Positions 51,244 to 60,075 of a stretch of DNA of 60,198 bases are shown here, piece by piece (position 1 is the stretch's first letter; every line of letters starts with the position of its first letter). Origin of the DNA: Eubacterium sp. ER2 (GTDB lineage Bacteria > Bacillota > Clostridia > Lachnospirales > Lachnospiraceae). A program made the translations under genes and the position numbers. Location: the NCBI RefSeq assembly GCF_000765215.1, contig NZ_JPJE01000048.1, forward strand, positions 1-60,198, read 5' to 3'. Below the pieces are notes generated by a model. It was not told the DNA's origin and did not search any database. It worked only from the letters and a program-made list of their open reading frames with translations.

Positions 51244-53938
51244 CAGGATCGTCCGCCATAACGAGAGGATCCAGAGGGAGTATGAGCGGTATGTGCGGGG
51301 ACATATGGGAGAGCACAGGAAGAAAAGGTGGAAGCATTGGATCGTCCTTCTCCTGCTGGCAGTGAAATACAGGGACAGCCAGAAGGACCGGGTCCACAGC
51401 CTTGTCCTTGTGAAGCTGAAGGAGGGGACCGCGAAGCTGCGCATGGAGTGGGTGCCGGGGGCGGTCTGGTACAATGTGTATATGTCCCGGGACGGGCTGA
51501 ACTACCGCTTTGTGGAGAAGGTGAAGAGGCACGTGTGCAAGGTGCGGGGGCTGGAGGAGGACAAAATGTACTTTTTCCGGTTCAAGGTCTCCCTGGACGG
51601 CAGCAGCTACAGCGAGTTCTCCGAGGCGCTGACTGTCACGGCTGTCAAAAACAAGGAGCACTACCTGATGGAGCAGATCTCTGTAAGAGAGGCGGAGGGA
51701 GGCTGCGGAAGGGCCGATGACAGGGAGTTCCCCGGAGCGGAGACCGGGTCGGGGAAGGACAGGAGAGAAAAAAAGGGGGACGGCAGCTATGCTTTTTCGG
51801 CCTCCCCGGGGGAGTCCGGAGGCCTGCTGCTTGTCTGGGAGAAGATCCCGGGAGCCCTCCACTACAATCTGTACCGGTCCCGGGAGGGCGGCAACTGGCG
51901 TTTTGCGGTGCAGACCGAGGAGGACCGGTATCTGGACAGCCAGGTGAAGGGCGGAGACGCCTATGTATATAAGCTCAAGTACACCTTTGACGGGAAAAGG
52001 TACCACGAGTTCCCGGAGCAGGCGGCCGGGCGGGCGCCGCTGGAAAAATACCGGAACGCCAACAGCGGGCGTCTCTGGGAGAGAGGGGCTGAGTCGGAGG
52101 CAGTGGGGCGGCCTCTGCCGGTCCATCTGGCCAAGAGCATGCTGGCCTTTGACGTGGTTTCCTTTGACGTCTTTGACACACTCATCCTGCGCCCCTTTTC
52201 CGAGCCCTCAGACCTCTTTATCCTGGTGGGTGAGGAGCTGGGTATCATGGACTTCTGCGAGATACGAAAGAAGGCGGAGGAGGACGCCCGCAGAAGGAGC
52301 GAGTTCCTGCGGGGCAGCCGGGAGGTGACCTTGTACGACATCTACGAGATGGTGGAGGAGGAGACCGGCGTGGAGGCGGTGTCGGGGGCCAGGACAGAGT
52401 TCCTCACAGAGAGAAAGCTCTGCTTTGCCAACCCCTATATGCTGGAGGTATTCCGCATGGTGAAGGCCAGGGGAAAGACGGTGGTGGCCGTGTCGGACAT
52501 GTATCTGCCCCGGGAGCTGATGGAGGAGCTGCTGCGGTCCTGCGGATACGAGGGATTTGACGACATCCTCGTCTCCTGCGACTACAGCTGCACCAAGAGA
52601 AAGGGCGGCCTGTTCGACATCCTGAGAAAGAAATACAGGGGCGCGATCTTCCATGTGGGGGACCATCCAAGGTCCGATGTGGAGGCCGCCCGGGAGAGGG
52701 GCATCGAGGCGAGGCAGTACAGGAATGTGAACGAGGCCGGAAGGCCCTTCCGGGCAAAGGATATGTCCCGCCTGGCGGGCAGCGCCTACCGGGGCATCGT
52801 CAACGCGAAGCTACACAACGGCAGAGACCGGTACACACCCTGGTACGAGGTGGGCTATGTGTACACAGGGCTGTACTGTATGGGATTTTGCCGCTGGATC
52901 ATGGAGCAGGCCAGGGCACACGGGCTGGAGAAGATCCTGTTTCTGGCAAGAGAAGGGGATCTGTACCAGAAGGTGTTTTGCCAGATGTACCCGGATTTCC
53001 CCACAGCCTATGTGCTCTGGTCCAGAATTCCCGTGGTGAAGACTACTGTGAACTGGAACAGGCATCCCTTTCTTCTCCAGATCATCCACCACAAGGCCGG
53101 GGCTCTCTACAAGTCCAGGCTGGGAATCCTTTTTGATAGAGTGGGCATCGGGGCCCTGAAAAAATATTTTCCCGCCTACAGGCTGCGGGAGGAGGAGTAC
53201 CTAACCAGTGAGAACGAGAAGGCGGTGCGGCGACTGGTGACGGAGCACTGGGATGAGCTGGCCTCCTGCTACAGCGCGGACCAGGCCTGCATAGAGTCCT
53301 ACCTGAGACGGCAGGTGGGGGACGCCCGCAGAGCCGCCGTGGTGGACGTGGGCTGGTCCGGCAACAATGTGCTCCAGGTCAGGCATCTGATCGAGGAGGA
53401 GTATGGCATGGACTGCAAGATCCACTGTCTTCTGGCGGCCGCGAGGGATGTCAACGACACCTACATGGCAGGCATGATGCAGCGGGGGCAGGTGCAGACC
53501 TACCTCTTTTCCCCCATGCACAACAAGGGGCTCCACGATGCCCACCAGGAGGAAAATGAGAGGCTTAACTCCTTCTTCTTTGAGATACTGACCCAGTCCG
53601 CCACCCCCACCTTCCTCGGCTTTGACAGCCAGGGCCGGTTCCTCTACGACATTCCGGAGGTGGAGAACTACGCAAGAGACGGACAGATCCATGAGGGTGC
53701 GCTGGATTTTGTGAGGGACTACACGGAGATATTCAGGGACTTCCCCTATATGATGGATATCTCCGGGCATGACGCCTACATGCCCTTCCAGTATTTTTCC
53801 AGAAACCTTCTCTGGATGAGACAATATTTTGGAGACTATATTTTCGGGAGAGACCTTTTTGCCACCCAGGACAAGGCAGTGATGGAGTCCGTGCGGGAGG
53901 TGATGGAAAAGGCCGGATTATGGGAGGAGAGACAATGA
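51224..53938 (+). CDS. FN3-like x2 - HAD - 'FLxRDG / DxGWxG' multidomain protein
   Basis: 904 residues. Two beta-sandwich, fibronectin-III-like units (about 68-140, WVPGAVWYNVYMSRDG; and 200-265, WEKIPGALHYNLYRSREG) precede a HAD domain with FDVFDT (314-319), VSDMY (423-427) and HVGDHP (477-482). The C-terminal module GYVYTGLYCMGFCRWI, LFLAREG (572-578) and VDVGWSGNN (707-715) matches the proteins at 42860 and 45714. No signal peptide. FN3-like units fused to a cytoplasmic HAD enzyme are unusual and may bind the growing glycan. Start overlaps kdsC-like by 20 nt, stop overlaps the next start. Confidence 0.75.
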   Translation: MKDWLYDRIVRHNERIQREYERYVRGHMGEHRKKRWKHWIVLLLLAVKYRDSQKDRVHSLVLVKLKEGTAKLRMEWVPGAVWYNVYMSRDGLNYRFVEKVKRHVCKVRGLEEDKMYFFRFKVSLDGSSYSEFSEALTVTAVKNKEHYLMEQISVREAEGGCGRADDREFPGAETGSGKDRREKKGDGSYAFSASPGESGGLLLVWEKIPGALHYNLYRSREGGNWRFAVQTEEDRYLDSQVKGGDAYVYKLKYTFDGKRYHEFPEQAAGRAPLEKYRNANSGRLWERGAESEAVGRPLPVHLAKSMLAFDVVSFDVFDTLILRPFSEPSDLFILVGEELGIMDFCEIRKKAEEDARRRSEFLRGSREVTLYDIYEMVEEETGVEAVSGARTEFLTERKLCFANPYMLEVFRMVKARGKTVVAVSDMYLPRELMEELLRSCGYEGFDDILVSCDYSCTKRKGGLFDILRKKYRGAIFHVGDHPRSDVEAARERGIEARQYRNVNEAGRPFRAKDMSRLAGSAYRGIVNAKLHNGRDRYTPWYEVGYVYTGLYCMGFCRWIMEQARAHGLEKILFLAREGDLYQKVFCQMYPDFPTAYVLWSRIPVVKTTVNWNRHPFLLQIIHHKAGALYKSRLGILFDRVGIGALKKYFPAYRLREEEYLTSENEKAVRRLVTEHWDELASCYSADQACIESYLRRQVGDARRAAVVDVGWSGNNVLQVRHLIEEEYGMDCKIHCLLAAARDVNDTYMAGMMQRGQVQTYLFSPMHNKGLHDAHQEENERLNSFFFEILTQSATPTFLGFDSQGRFLYDIPEVENYARDGQIHEGALDFVRDYTEIFRDFPYMMDISGHDAYMPFQYFSRNLLWMRQYFGDYIFGRDLFATQDKAVMESVREVMEKAGLWEERQ

Positions 53939-55536
53939 TACTGTACCAGGCTCTGTCGGCCTACCAGATACTGGAGTGTATGGTCCACCGGCAGATGTAT
54001 TACAGAGACAGAAAATGTGTCCTCATACTGGGGGACTACATCAAAGAGAGGATGCCCCGGTATTTTGAGCTGGAGACGAAGCGGTTCTTCAATGAGGTGT
54101 ACCTGTTCCGGTTCGGGGGCTACAGAGGGTCGGAGGAGGAGATCATCCGCCAGGTGGGAGAGGAGCTGGCAAGGAGCATTCCCTACAGGCCACAGGACTT
54201 TGAGAGGATACTCATCGCCGGGATCCACACCTACCTGCAGGTCTATCTCCTGTCAGAGGGCATCTCCTTTGAGATGTTCGAGGACGGCAGCGGGGCTCTG
54301 AGCCGTCCCTGGGTCCTGGCGCAGATTCACCAAAAGAGCGCGCCGGGGCGGTACGCCCTCATAGAGAAATACGGACTTTACGACCACACCAGTCCCCTGA
54401 TCACAAAGAAGTACTGCGACATGGCTGCCCAGGAGCCGGGCTTTTTGGACCCCAGAGCGGAGGATTTTCAGGTCATGGAGGAATTCCACAGACTGCCCGG
54501 GCGGCAGCAGGAGGAGATCCGGTGCATTTTCCAGGTTCCGAGGCTTTCGGGGCGGGAGGATGAGGTGCTCCTTCTCACCCAGCAGTTTGCCAGCCTGGGC
54601 CAGCTTACCTTTGACGGCCAGATCGACATTTACCGGCATCTGTTTGACTACTATCTGGAGGGCCGACGGGTGCGCATCAAGCCCCATCCGGACGATATCC
54701 TCTACTACTCCCTCCTCTTTCCCGAGGCGGAGCTCATAGAGGGGAACTTTCCCTCGGAGCTTCTGCCCCTGGCCTTTGACCGGCTTCCGGGCACGGTCTG
54801 CACGGTCAGCTCCACAGGGGTGAACCAGATCCGGCGGTTTTTTGACAGACAGATCCTTTTTAATCCGGAGTACGAGGAGAGCTATCAGCACGATGCCCTT
54901 TACTGTATGGCTCTCTGTCTGGCGCTGCATTTAGGGATGGAGGGGATCCTGACAGAGGGGGTCAACCTGGCGCAGCTGCGGAATATGGCCAGGTGTATGG
55001 GAGAGCCCTGGGACGCCCTGGACATCCGGGAGTACCGGGAAGGAGAGTACCGGAAAAAAGAGTGCCGGGAGGCGGAGGCCTGCGCCCTCCTCCTGCTGCG
55101 GGGAGATGAAGGCTCCCGGGAGCTGCCGGGGGAGCGTCCTCCCGGGGAGGAGACGGATCCCTGGGCAGTCCTCTGGCTCAATGAAAAGGGAAGGTACAGG
55201 ATGTATGACCCCGGCAGCAGGGAGCGCTTTTTTCAGCTGCGGCCCCTGGTGGTCCGGGAGGGAGATGCGCGGCATATCATGTATTTTTATTCGGCAAGGA
55301 GCGAGGTGAACAGGATGGCAGAGGAGTTCAGGGAAAGGAGGGAGCTTCCCCACCAGGGGAAGACCATCTCCGTGGAAGGGCTGACAGAGGAGGAGCTGCG
55401 GATTTGCATGCTGGAGGGAATTCTGGCAGCTACGGAGCGGCGGCTGCTGGAGTATATAGAGACGGAGAAGGAGCTGAGAGAGGAAATAAGAAGCCTGAAG
55501 GAAGCGGGCGAGAGAAGAGGGGGGAGGACGCAGTGA
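53935..55536 (+). CDS. sialyltransferase-like CMP-sugar glycosyltransferase (GT52/polyST type)
   Basis: 533 residues. It shows the motif order of bacterial sialyltransferases using CMP donors: FEDGSG (115-120, D/E-D/E-G), KPHPDD (249-254, HP) and VSSTG (291-295, S-S/T). It starts ILYQALSAYQILECMVHR, like polysialyl and LOS sialyltransferases. A C-terminal extension beyond residue 340 is Glu/Arg-rich with a coiled-coil end. Start 53935 overlaps the preceding stop (ATGA); GGGAGGAGA is upstream. Expected donor is the CMP-sugar made by the next gene. Confidence 0.75.
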   Translation: MILYQALSAYQILECMVHRQMYYRDRKCVLILGDYIKERMPRYFELETKRFFNEVYLFRFGGYRGSEEEIIRQVGEELARSIPYRPQDFERILIAGIHTYLQVYLLSEGISFEMFEDGSGALSRPWVLAQIHQKSAPGRYALIEKYGLYDHTSPLITKKYCDMAAQEPGFLDPRAEDFQVMEEFHRLPGRQQEEIRCIFQVPRLSGREDEVLLLTQQFASLGQLTFDGQIDIYRHLFDYYLEGRRVRIKPHPDDILYYSLLFPEAELIEGNFPSELLPLAFDRLPGTVCTVSSTGVNQIRRFFDRQILFNPEYEESYQHDALYCMALCLALHLGMEGILTEGVNLAQLRNMARCMGEPWDALDIREYREGEYRKKECREAEACALLLLRGDEGSRELPGERPPGEETDPWAVLWLNEKGRYRMYDPGSRERFFQLRPLVVREGDARHIMYFYSARSEVNRMAEEFRERRELPHQGKTISVEGLTEEELRICMLEGILAATERRLLEYIETEKELREEIRSLKEAGERRGGRTQ

Positions 55537-56267
55537 GGACAGCAGGCATCATACCGGCCCGGTACGGCTCCACCAGGCTGCCCGGGAAGCCCCTGCTTAA
55601 GATCCAGGGCAGACCCATGGTGTGGTGGGTCTGCGAGAGGGCCAGGAGGGCCCGGCGGCTGGATGAGGTGTGGGTGGCCACGGACGACCGGCGGATAGAG
55701 GAGGCCTGCAGAGGCCTTCAGATCCCGGTGGTCATGACAGGGCGGGAGCACCGGACGGCGGCGGAGAGGCTGCAGGAGGCGGCAGGGCAGGTGAGGGCGG
55801 ACTTCTACGTGCAGATCAACGGGGATGAGCCCCTCATCGACCCGGCCAACATCGACGCCGCCGTGCCGGACGAGGTTCCCCTGGACGTGGAGTTCGGCAC
55901 CAACATCATCGCCCGGGTGAAGGACCCGGCCCAGCTCTGTCACGCCTCCAACATCAAGGTGGTCTTTGACGACAGCTTCCGGGCCCTCTACATGTCCAGG
56001 ACGCCGGTGCCATACCCCTTCTGCGATGTGTCTTTTTCCTATTATAAGCATGTGGGGATCATCGGCTACAACCGGAAAATGCTGGATTTTTATAAGTCCT
56101 CCGTCCCGGGGCGGCTGGAGCTGATCGAGGGAATTGACACCCTGCGTTTTCTGGACTACGGAAAAGAGCTTCGGCTGATCCCGGTGGAGCGGGCGGACAG
56201 TCTGTCTGTGGACACGGAGGCGGACCTTCGCTGGGTGCGGGAGAGGATGGGTGAAAAGAGGTTATAA
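55533..56267 (+). CDS. CMP-ulosonate synthetase (KdsB-like cytidylyltransferase)
   Basis: 244 residues: the CTP-binding GIIPARYGSTRLPGKPLL, VQINGDEPLID and the C-terminal LRFLDYGKELRLIPVE of KdsB. KdsB couples CTP to 3-deoxy-manno-octulosonate. In a Gram-positive context the substrate could be Kdo or another 2-oxo-3-deoxy acid. GTG start at 55533 overlaps the preceding stop (GTGA) and follows GGGGGGAGG. Last gene of the glycan operon. Confidence 0.9.
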   Translation: MRTAGIIPARYGSTRLPGKPLLKIQGRPMVWWVCERARRARRLDEVWVATDDRRIEEACRGLQIPVVMTGREHRTAAERLQEAAGQVRADFYVQINGDEPLIDPANIDAAVPDEVPLDVEFGTNIIARVKDPAQLCHASNIKVVFDDSFRALYMSRTPVPYPFCDVSFSYYKHVGIIGYNRKMLDFYKSSVPGRLELIEGIDTLRFLDYGKELRLIPVERADSLSVDTEADLRWVRERMGEKRL

Positions 56268-56280
56268 AAATTTAATAATG

Positions 56281-56368
56281 GGCTCTGTTGACTATAAAAG
56301 AGCCGCCCGCTATACTTGAAACTGGATTGTTTTTCGCGGGCGGTGATCTTTTGTGCAAAGATCACCGC
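56281..56368 (+). promoter_or_regulatory. promoter and leader hairpin of the MacB-like exporter gene
   Basis: TTGACT (56288-56293), 17 bp, TATACT (56311-56316). A 6-bp dyad GGCTCT/AGAGCC (56281-56286 with 56299-56304) brackets the -35 box. The leader then forms a perfect 12-bp stem, GCGGTGATCTTT/AAAGATCACCGC (56340-56351 with 56357-56368), without a T-run, ending 36 nt before the start codon. Confidence 0.6.
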
Positions 56369-56404
56369 GCGGACATTTACAGAAAAAAGGAGACGGGATC
56401 ACAC

Positions 56405-59400
56405 ATGCTTCAGATTAAAGACATCTGTAAGGAATACAGGACAGGAAGCCTGGTGCAGAAGGCGCTGGACCATGTAAGCCTGAACCTGCGGGACAACGAA
56501 TTTGTGGCCATCCTGGGGCCCAGCGGCTCCGGAAAGACCACGCTTCTCAACATCATAGGGGGACTGGACCGGTATGACAGCGGCGACCTGATTATTAATG
56601 GCGTGTCCACGAAGAAATATAAGGACAGAGACTGGGACTCCTACCGGAACCACACCATCGGCTTTGTGTTCCAGAGCTATAATCTCATCGGACATCAGAC
56701 CATCCTGGCCAACGTGGAGCTGGCTCTCACCATATCCGGCATCGGCAAGGCGGAGCGCCGGCAGAGAGCGGCGGACGCCCTGGCCATGGTGGGGCTGGGG
56801 GAACAGCTCCACAAGAAGCCAAACCAGCTCTCGGGCGGGCAGATGCAGAGGGTGGCCATCGCCAGGGCTCTGGTGAACAACCCGGATATCCTGCTGGCGG
56901 ATGAGCCCACCGGCGCTCTGGACAGCGACACCAGCGTGCAGGTCATGGATCTTCTGCGGGAGGTGGCCCGGGACCGCCTGGTGGTCATGGTGACCCACAA
57001 CCCGGAGCTGGCCCAGGAGTACGCCACCCGTATCGTGCGCCTGCGGGACGGGAAGATCCGGGAGGACTCAGATCCCTTTGCGGTGGATGAGAGGGAGCTG
57101 GAGGAGCCGGAGCACAGAAACCTGGGGAAGACGTCCATGTCCTTCCTCACGGCCCTCTCCTTAAGCTTCAACAACCTGCGGACCAAGAAGGCCCGGACCA
57201 TCCTCACCTCCTTTGCGGGCTCCATCGGCATCATCGGCATTGCCCTCATCCTGGCCCTCTCCACGGGAGTCAACGACTATATCCAGAATATGGAGGAGGA
57301 GACCCTGTCAGAGTATCCCCTGGAGATCCAGAGCACAGGCTTTGACCTGTCCTCCATGATGATGACCGGCTCCGGCAGCGGCGGCAGCTCCGGGGAGGTG
57401 AATGTCATCCAGATGGTGACAGACATGTTTTCCAAGATGGACTCCAACGACCTGAAGTCCCTGAAGGAGTACTTTGACAGCGGGAAGAGCGGCATCGGGG
57501 ACTACACGAACGCGGTGGAGTACAGCTACAATGTGACGCCCCAGATCTACCGCGTAAACGACGACCAGGTGCGCCAGGTGAACCCGGACCACTCCTTTGA
57601 CGCCCTGGGGTTCGGCTCCTCCTCCAGCTCCAGCAGCCTCATGTCCTCCATGATGAGCACGGACGTCTTTTACGAGATGCCGGCAAACGCCTCCCTCTAC
57701 GAGGGGCAGTACGACGTGAAGGCGGGCAGATGGCCCGAGAAGTACAATGAGTGCGTGGTGGTCCTGACCCAGGGAGGCAGCATCAGCGACATGATGCTCT
57801 ACACGCTGGGACTGCGGGATCCCCTGGAGCTGGATGAGATGATACAGCAGTTTTTGAATGAGGAAAACATTGACACGCCGGAGGATATCGGCACCTACTC
57901 CTACGATGACATCATCGGCACCACCTTCAAGCTGGTGGACAGCGCGGACTACTACACCTACGACAGCCAGTACCAGGTGTGGACGGACCGGTCCGACGAC
58001 CAGTCCTACGTCCGTAAGCTGGTGGAAAACGGGGAGGACCTGACTGTGGTGGGCATCGTGCAGCCCTCACAGGACGGCAACGCCATGATGCTCCAGTCCG
58101 GCATCGGCTATCCGGCCTCCCTGACAGAGCACCTGGTGGAGGAGGCTGGGGACAGCCAGATCGTACAGCAGCAGATCGCGGATCCGAATGTGAACGTGTT
58201 CTCCGGCGAGCCCTTCGGGGAGGAGAGCAGCCAGGGGCTGGATATGGACTCCCTCTTTACCATTGACGCGGAGGCCCTGCAGAACGCCTTCTCCTTTGAC
58301 TCCTCCGCCATGGCGGCCGGGCTGTCCGGCTCCCTTGACCTGACAGGCGGCTCAAGCGGAGGCGGCGGGACTCTGGACCTGTCCGGCATGATCGACCTGG
58401 ATGCGGTGGAGACCCAGCTGCCCGCCATGGAGGGCTTTGACCTGTCCTCCCTGGGCCAGGCCATGGATCTGACCGTCACGCCGGAGCAGCTGGGCAGCCT
58501 GGCCCAGGGCCTGCTGGAGGGCTACCAGGCCTATGCCTCCCAGAATCCGGCCACAGACTACACAAAGCTGGGGGAGGCCTTTGTGTCCTACCTGAACACG
58601 GAGGAGGCCAGGGAAATCCTGGAGGACAATATCCGCGAGATCATCCAGTCCGGCGGCGGGACCACCGTCACCACAGACCAGCTCCGGGAGCTGCTCTCCA
58701 GGATACTGGCAGGTTATCAGTCCTATGCCCAGGCAAATGGCTGGACAGACGGGGAGAAATTTGACGAGTACCTGACGGCCTACCTGCAGACAGGGGAGGC
58801 CCAGGCCATCCTGGAACAGTGGGCGGGGGAGACCTTCCCCTCCGGCATGGACATCAATATCACCCAGGAGCAGCTCCAGAAGCTGGCCAGCGAGCTGGCG
58901 GCCGGCTACCAGACCTACGCGGCAAATAACAATCTGCCGGACCCCTCAAAGATCGGGGAGAGCTTCCTCGCCTATCTGGGGACGGAAGGAGCCAAGGGGC
59001 AGCTGACGGCGGCCCTGGCGGGCATGCTGGATACAGAGGCCCTGGAGCAGCAGCTGACGGGGGCGGTGGAGAGCTACATGTCCTCTGTCATGGAGAGCGG
59101 CACAGCCCAGGCCCTGGAGGGGCAGATCACCTCTGCTGTCCAGACCATGATGGGACAGATCACCTCCGGCATGGAGAGCGCCATGCAGAGGGCGGCAGCC
59201 CAGATCGGGGAGAACATACAGAACGCCCTCTCCATCGATCCGGAGGCCTTCCAGAGCGCCTTTGAGATGAACATGGATGAGACCCAGATGACGGAGCTGC
59301 TCATGTCCTTCCAGTCCGCGGGGACAGCCTCCTACAAGAGCAATCTGCGGACCCTTGGCTACGCGGATTTCGATGAGCCTGCAGGCATCAGCATCTACCC

Positions 59401-59953
59401 GAAGGACTTTGAGAGCAAGGACCAGGTGGTGCAGATACTGGACGACTACAACAGCCGCATGGAGAAGGAGGGGCAGGATGAGAAGGTGATCACCTACTCC
59501 GACATGGTGGGCACACTGATGAGCTCCGTCACGGACATCGTCAATGTGATCAGCTATGTGCTCATCGCTTTTGTGGCCATCTCCCTCATCGTGTCCTCCA
59601 TCATGATCGGCGTCATCACCTACATCAGCGTCCTGGAGAGAAAGAAGGAGATCGGCATTCTGCGGGCCATCGGCGCATCCAGGAGGAATATCTCCCAGGT
59701 GTTCAACGCGGAGACCTTTATCATCGGGGGCTGCGCGGGGCTCATCGGCATCGGGCTGAGCCTTCTGCTTTTGATCCCGGGCAACATGCTGATCCACTAT
59801 GTGGCCGGCTCCAATGAGGTCAGCGCGGTGCTGTCGCCCGTCCCGGCGGTCATCCTCATCGCCCTGAGCATCGTGCTCACCCTGCTGGGCGGGCTGATCC
59901 CATCCAGGAAGGCGGCAAAGAGCGATCCGGTGACGGCTCTCCGGGTGGAGTAG
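56405..59953 (+). CDS. MacB-like ABC exporter (fused ATPase and FtsX-type permease) with giant repeated outer domain
   Basis: 1182 residues. ATPase domain: Walker A GPSGSGKTT (38-46), LSGGQ (142-146), DEPTGALD (166-173). One membrane segment (about 264-288), a very large outer domain (about 290-1035) and three C-terminal segments with FtsX-type VLERKKEIGILRAIGASRRNI. The outer domain has Gly/Ser-rich linkers and three 64-residue repeats keyed on QL at 695, 759 and 823 (QLxxL...GYQxYA...YLxT). Usual MacB-type proteins are about 650-800 residues. Probably exports or senses a peptide or lipid at the envelope. Start 56405 follows AAGGAG; an ATG at 56288 is in the promoter. Confidence 0.88.
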   Translation: MLQIKDICKEYRTGSLVQKALDHVSLNLRDNEFVAILGPSGSGKTTLLNIIGGLDRYDSGDLIINGVSTKKYKDRDWDSYRNHTIGFVFQSYNLIGHQTILANVELALTISGIGKAERRQRAADALAMVGLGEQLHKKPNQLSGGQMQRVAIARALVNNPDILLADEPTGALDSDTSVQVMDLLREVARDRLVVMVTHNPELAQEYATRIVRLRDGKIREDSDPFAVDERELEEPEHRNLGKTSMSFLTALSLSFNNLRTKKARTILTSFAGSIGIIGIALILALSTGVNDYIQNMEEETLSEYPLEIQSTGFDLSSMMMTGSGSGGSSGEVNVIQMVTDMFSKMDSNDLKSLKEYFDSGKSGIGDYTNAVEYSYNVTPQIYRVNDDQVRQVNPDHSFDALGFGSSSSSSSLMSSMMSTDVFYEMPANASLYEGQYDVKAGRWPEKYNECVVVLTQGGSISDMMLYTLGLRDPLELDEMIQQFLNEENIDTPEDIGTYSYDDIIGTTFKLVDSADYYTYDSQYQVWTDRSDDQSYVRKLVENGEDLTVVGIVQPSQDGNAMMLQSGIGYPASLTEHLVEEAGDSQIVQQQIADPNVNVFSGEPFGEESSQGLDMDSLFTIDAEALQNAFSFDSSAMAAGLSGSLDLTGGSSGGGGTLDLSGMIDLDAVETQLPAMEGFDLSSLGQAMDLTVTPEQLGSLAQGLLEGYQAYASQNPATDYTKLGEAFVSYLNTEEAREILEDNIREIIQSGGGTTVTTDQLRELLSRILAGYQSYAQANGWTDGEKFDEYLTAYLQTGEAQAILEQWAGETFPSGMDINITQEQLQKLASELAAGYQTYAANNNLPDPSKIGESFLAYLGTEGAKGQLTAALAGMLDTEALEQQLTGAVESYMSSVMESGTAQALEGQITSAVQTMMGQITSGMESAMQRAAAQIGENIQNALSIDPEAFQSAFEMNMDETQMTELLMSFQSAGTASYKSNLRTLGYADFDEPAGISIYPKDFESKDQVVQILDDYNSRMEKEGQDEKVITYSDMVGTLMSSVTDIVNVISYVLIAFVAISLIVSSIMIGVITYISVLERKKEIGILRAIGASRRNISQVFNAETFIIGGCAGLIGIGLSLLLLIPGNMLIHYVAGSNEVSAVLSPVPAVILIALSIVLTLLGGLIPSRKAAKSDPVTALRVE
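58472..59047 (+). repeat. three 192-bp coding repeats in the exporter's outer domain
   Basis: The CAG-CT codon pair of the QL motif falls at 58487, 58679 and 58871, exactly 192 bp apart. Each unit encodes QL-x2-L...GYQ-A/S/T-YA...K-x2-E/D...YL-x-T followed by a helical end. Confidence 0.8.
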
Positions 59954-59998
59954 GCGTTGGCGGGGACGGATACCCGGAATTTAGCAGATATACGGAAT

Positions 59999-60075
59999 TA
60001 AAAAAGGATATACCTGCCTTTGGAAGCAGGTATATCCTTTCAGACTGTAGACAAAGTCCCCGGTTTACCCCGGGG
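59999..60075 (-). repeat. hairpin-linker-hairpin element, copy 2 (inverted)
   Basis: Read on the minus strand: CCCCGG/CCGGGG hairpin (60075-60070 with 60063-60058), linker CTTTGTCTACAGTCTG (60056-60041), then a perfect 15-bp stem with an 8-nt loop (60040-60026 with 60017-60003) and TTTTTT. The linker is identical to that at 75-90 while both hairpins differ. It would terminate a minus-strand gene to the right and may also stop the exporter transcript. Confidence 0.75.
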
